Shown piece after piece: positions 62,710 through 64,000 of a DNA stretch of 64,000 nucleotides (positions are counted from its first letter, which is position 1; each line of letters starts with the position of its first letter). Below the pieces are notes generated by a model. It worked only from the letters and a program-made list of their open reading frames with translations, did not search any database and was not told the DNA's origin. The stretch comes from Clostridiaceae bacterium AM27-36LB. Its GTDB lineage: Bacteria > Bacillota > Clostridia > Lachnospirales > Lachnospiraceae. Made by a program: the position numbers and the translations under genes. The DNA lies in the NCBI GenBank assembly GCA_003480725.1, contig QUJQ01000001.1:434001-498000 (forward strand). Direction: 5' to 3'.

Positions 62710-63231
62710 ATGGATAATAATTTTTTGTCTCTGATCAAGACACGCCGCAGTGTAAGGACTTATAAATCAGAGTTTGTCCCCTCCGAGGCTTTGGACGCTG
62801 TACTGGAAGCAGGGACTTACGCTCCTACCGGCGGAGGACATCAATCTCCAACCATCATTGCAATTACAGACCCCAAATATAGGAAGGAGATTGCAAAACT
62901 AAACGCAGAAGTGATGGGGAGCAACACAGACCCTTATTATGGCGCACCTGTCGTGATCCTGGTTTTGGCAGATGGCTCTGCAAGCACCTTTGTTGAGGAC
63001 GGAAGCTGCGTCCTTGAAAATATGATGCTCGCTGCCCATGCCCTTGGCCTGGGAACCGTATGGGTACATCGGGAACGTGAGATTTTTGACAGCGAAAGCG
63101 GCAAGGATCTCCTGCGGGAGTGGAAGCTGCCGGAAACCTTGCGTGGCGTCGGGGCGATTGCATTGGGCTATCCGGCCAAGGAAGCCGGTCAGCCCGCAGC
63201 ACGCAAACAAAACTATATTATTCGGATTTAA
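62710..63231 (+). CDS. Nitroreductase family protein
   Basis: A 173-residue FMN-dependent nitroreductase-fold protein. It opens S-L-I-K-T-R-R-S-V-R-T-Y (FMN phosphate contact), has A-P-T-G-G-G-H-Q-S-P near residue 36, and L-G-L-G-T-V-W-V-H near 110, with A-L-G-Y-P-A-K-E near 158, as usual for the family. It uses NAD(P)H; the substrate is unknown. RBS GGAGG lies 9 bases before ATG 62710. It probably shares a transcript with the MATE gene 59 bp downstream. Confidence 0.92.
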   Translation: MDNNFLSLIKTRRSVRTYKSEFVPSEALDAVLEAGTYAPTGGGHQSPTIIAITDPKYRKEIAKLNAEVMGSNTDPYYGAPVVILVLADGSASTFVEDGSCVLENMMLAAHALGLGTVWVHREREIFDSESGKDLLREWKLPETLRGVGAIALGYPAKEAGQPAARKQNYIIRI

Positions 63232-63290
63232 TGTCCCGCTGTCCGGCGCAATTTTTTTGCATCGGACAATTTGTGGAGAGGAGGGAAAGT

Positions 63291-64000
63291 ATGCAGACCA
63301 ATAATAAAATGGCGGTTGCTCCTGTTGGAAGGCTCATTTGGCAAATGTCGATACCGCCGCTAATCTCCATGTTCCTGCAATATTCCTATAATCTGATAGA
63401 CAGCGCGTTTGTAGCGCGGCTGAGTGAAAATGCTTTGACGGCGGTTTCCTTGTCGTTTCCCATTACAACTTTGATGAATGCGACATCTATCTGGATCGGC
63501 GTTGGCGTGAATGTACTGATTGCAGGGTATCTTGGGGAGAAAAAGCAGGATGAGGCAAATACCACCGTCACACATGGATTGTTACTGGCCTTTGGAATTG
63601 GTGCTTTGCTCAATCTTCTATCATTACTGATTATGAAACCCTACTTTGGGGCATTCACCAATAACGAAGAAATTTATCAGTTGAGTCTTGCCTATATGAG
63701 CGTATGTTCGTTCATGCAAATTCCCAACATGGTGCATATCGCAATCCAGAAGATGATACAGGCTACTGGGAACATGGTTGCACCTATGTGGTTCCAGATT
63801 GCAGGAGTGGTCGTTAATTTTGTATTCGACCCACTCCTAATTTTTGGTATTGGTGTTTTTCCGGCTATGGGAATCCGTGGCGCTGCGGTGGCTACTGTTG
63901 CGGGCTATTTGTTATCCATGATTTTGGCATTTGCCTTGCTGCTGGGCAAAAAGCAGAAAGTGCGGATAAAGATCAAAGGATTTCATTTGCAAAAGTGGCT
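63291..64000 (+). CDS. MATE family efflux transporter (3' end outside window)
   Basis: ATG 63291 follows GGAGAGGAGGG. The visible 236 residues contain about six transmembrane helices and the MATE entry pattern: P-V-G-R-L-I-W-Q-M-S-I-P, N-L-I-D-S-A-F-V-A near residue 35, and Q-A-T-G-N-M-V-A-P-M-W near 150. These transporters export drugs or metabolites using Na+ or H+ gradients. The reading frame runs off the window end without a stop. Confidence 0.92.
   Translation, partial: MQTNNKMAVAPVGRLIWQMSIPPLISMFLQYSYNLIDSAFVARLSENALTAVSLSFPITTLMNATSIWIGVGVNVLIAGYLGEKKQDEANTTVTHGLLLAFGIGALLNLLSLLIMKPYFGAFTNNEEIYQLSLAYMSVCSFMQIPNMVHIAIQKMIQATGNMVAPMWFQIAGVVVNFVFDPLLIFGIGVFPAMGIRGAAVATVAGYLLSMILAFALLLGKKQKVRIKIKGFHLQKW

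Noticed and set aside
1..64000. CRISPR arrays, rRNA genes and insertion sequences
   Set aside because: No regularly spaced repeats, no ribosomal RNA segments and no transposase genes were seen. The only repeats are the DGR pair, the acsB pair with its elements, and protein-internal repeats.

Overview
The window reads as a chromosomal segment of an anaerobic, low-to-mid GC Firmicute that makes acetate by the Wood-Ljungdahl pathway. A gut Lachnospiraceae acetogen close to Blautia is the best guess. It rests on gene content (CODH/acetyl-CoA synthase cluster, class III ribonucleotide reductase, glycyl-radical and radical-SAM enzymes), Gram-positive ribosome binding sites and promoter style; the genus is inference.

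Bases 1-13,490 are the right-hand part of a siphovirus-type prophage: tape measure (cut by the window edge), distal tail protein, Gp37-like tail protein, a Trp-rich fibre/baseplate protein, then a complete diversity-generating retroelement (DGR). The DGR comprises a target gene whose last 87 bp form the variable repeat, an XkdX gene, an Avd-like helical protein, the template repeat and a DGR reverse transcriptase. All 15 differences between the two repeats fall on template adenines. A small membrane protein, a holin and two related small tail proteins follow; no endolysin or integrase is in view.

Bases 13,500-38,420 hold the acetogenesis genes in one orientation. First is the methylene-THF reductase module: a MetV-RnfC2 fusion, a second MetV, and MetF. 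Next is a nickel-handling set (His-rich CooJ-like protein, CooT, CooC) whose promoter spacer carries a C5-T-G6 palindrome. Then come CODH (acsA), an AcsF-like ATPase, acsB, acsD, acsC, acsE, a second acsB, the corrinoid activator acsV and a DUF3786 protein. Fhs, FchA and FolD of the methyl branch follow, with a PucR-type regulator and a CPBP protease. The two acsB genes differ in the N-terminal third but are nearly identical afterwards. Each is followed by a related hairpin-rich element that starts at its stop codon.

Bases 38,420-50,250 are mostly housekeeping: ABC-F ATPase, miaB, a YitT protein, class III ribonucleotide reductase with its glycyl-radical segment as a separate 52-residue gene, nrdG, a methyltransferase, an HD protein, a DUF975 membrane protein, a YtrA-type regulator/ABC exporter operon with a double-dyad operator, and tRNA-Val(CAC).

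Bases 50,250-64,000 hold a LysR/sodium-symporter pair, a PfkB kinase, a YneA-like SOS gene behind three LexA boxes, a FadR-type regulator before an Ldh2-family dehydrogenase and malic enzyme (with two operators at the target promoter), an orphan MotA/MotB-like pair resembling ZorAB, an ABC-class ATPase, a truncated AAA ATPase, and a nitroreductase/MATE pair preceded by a promoter and an early terminator.
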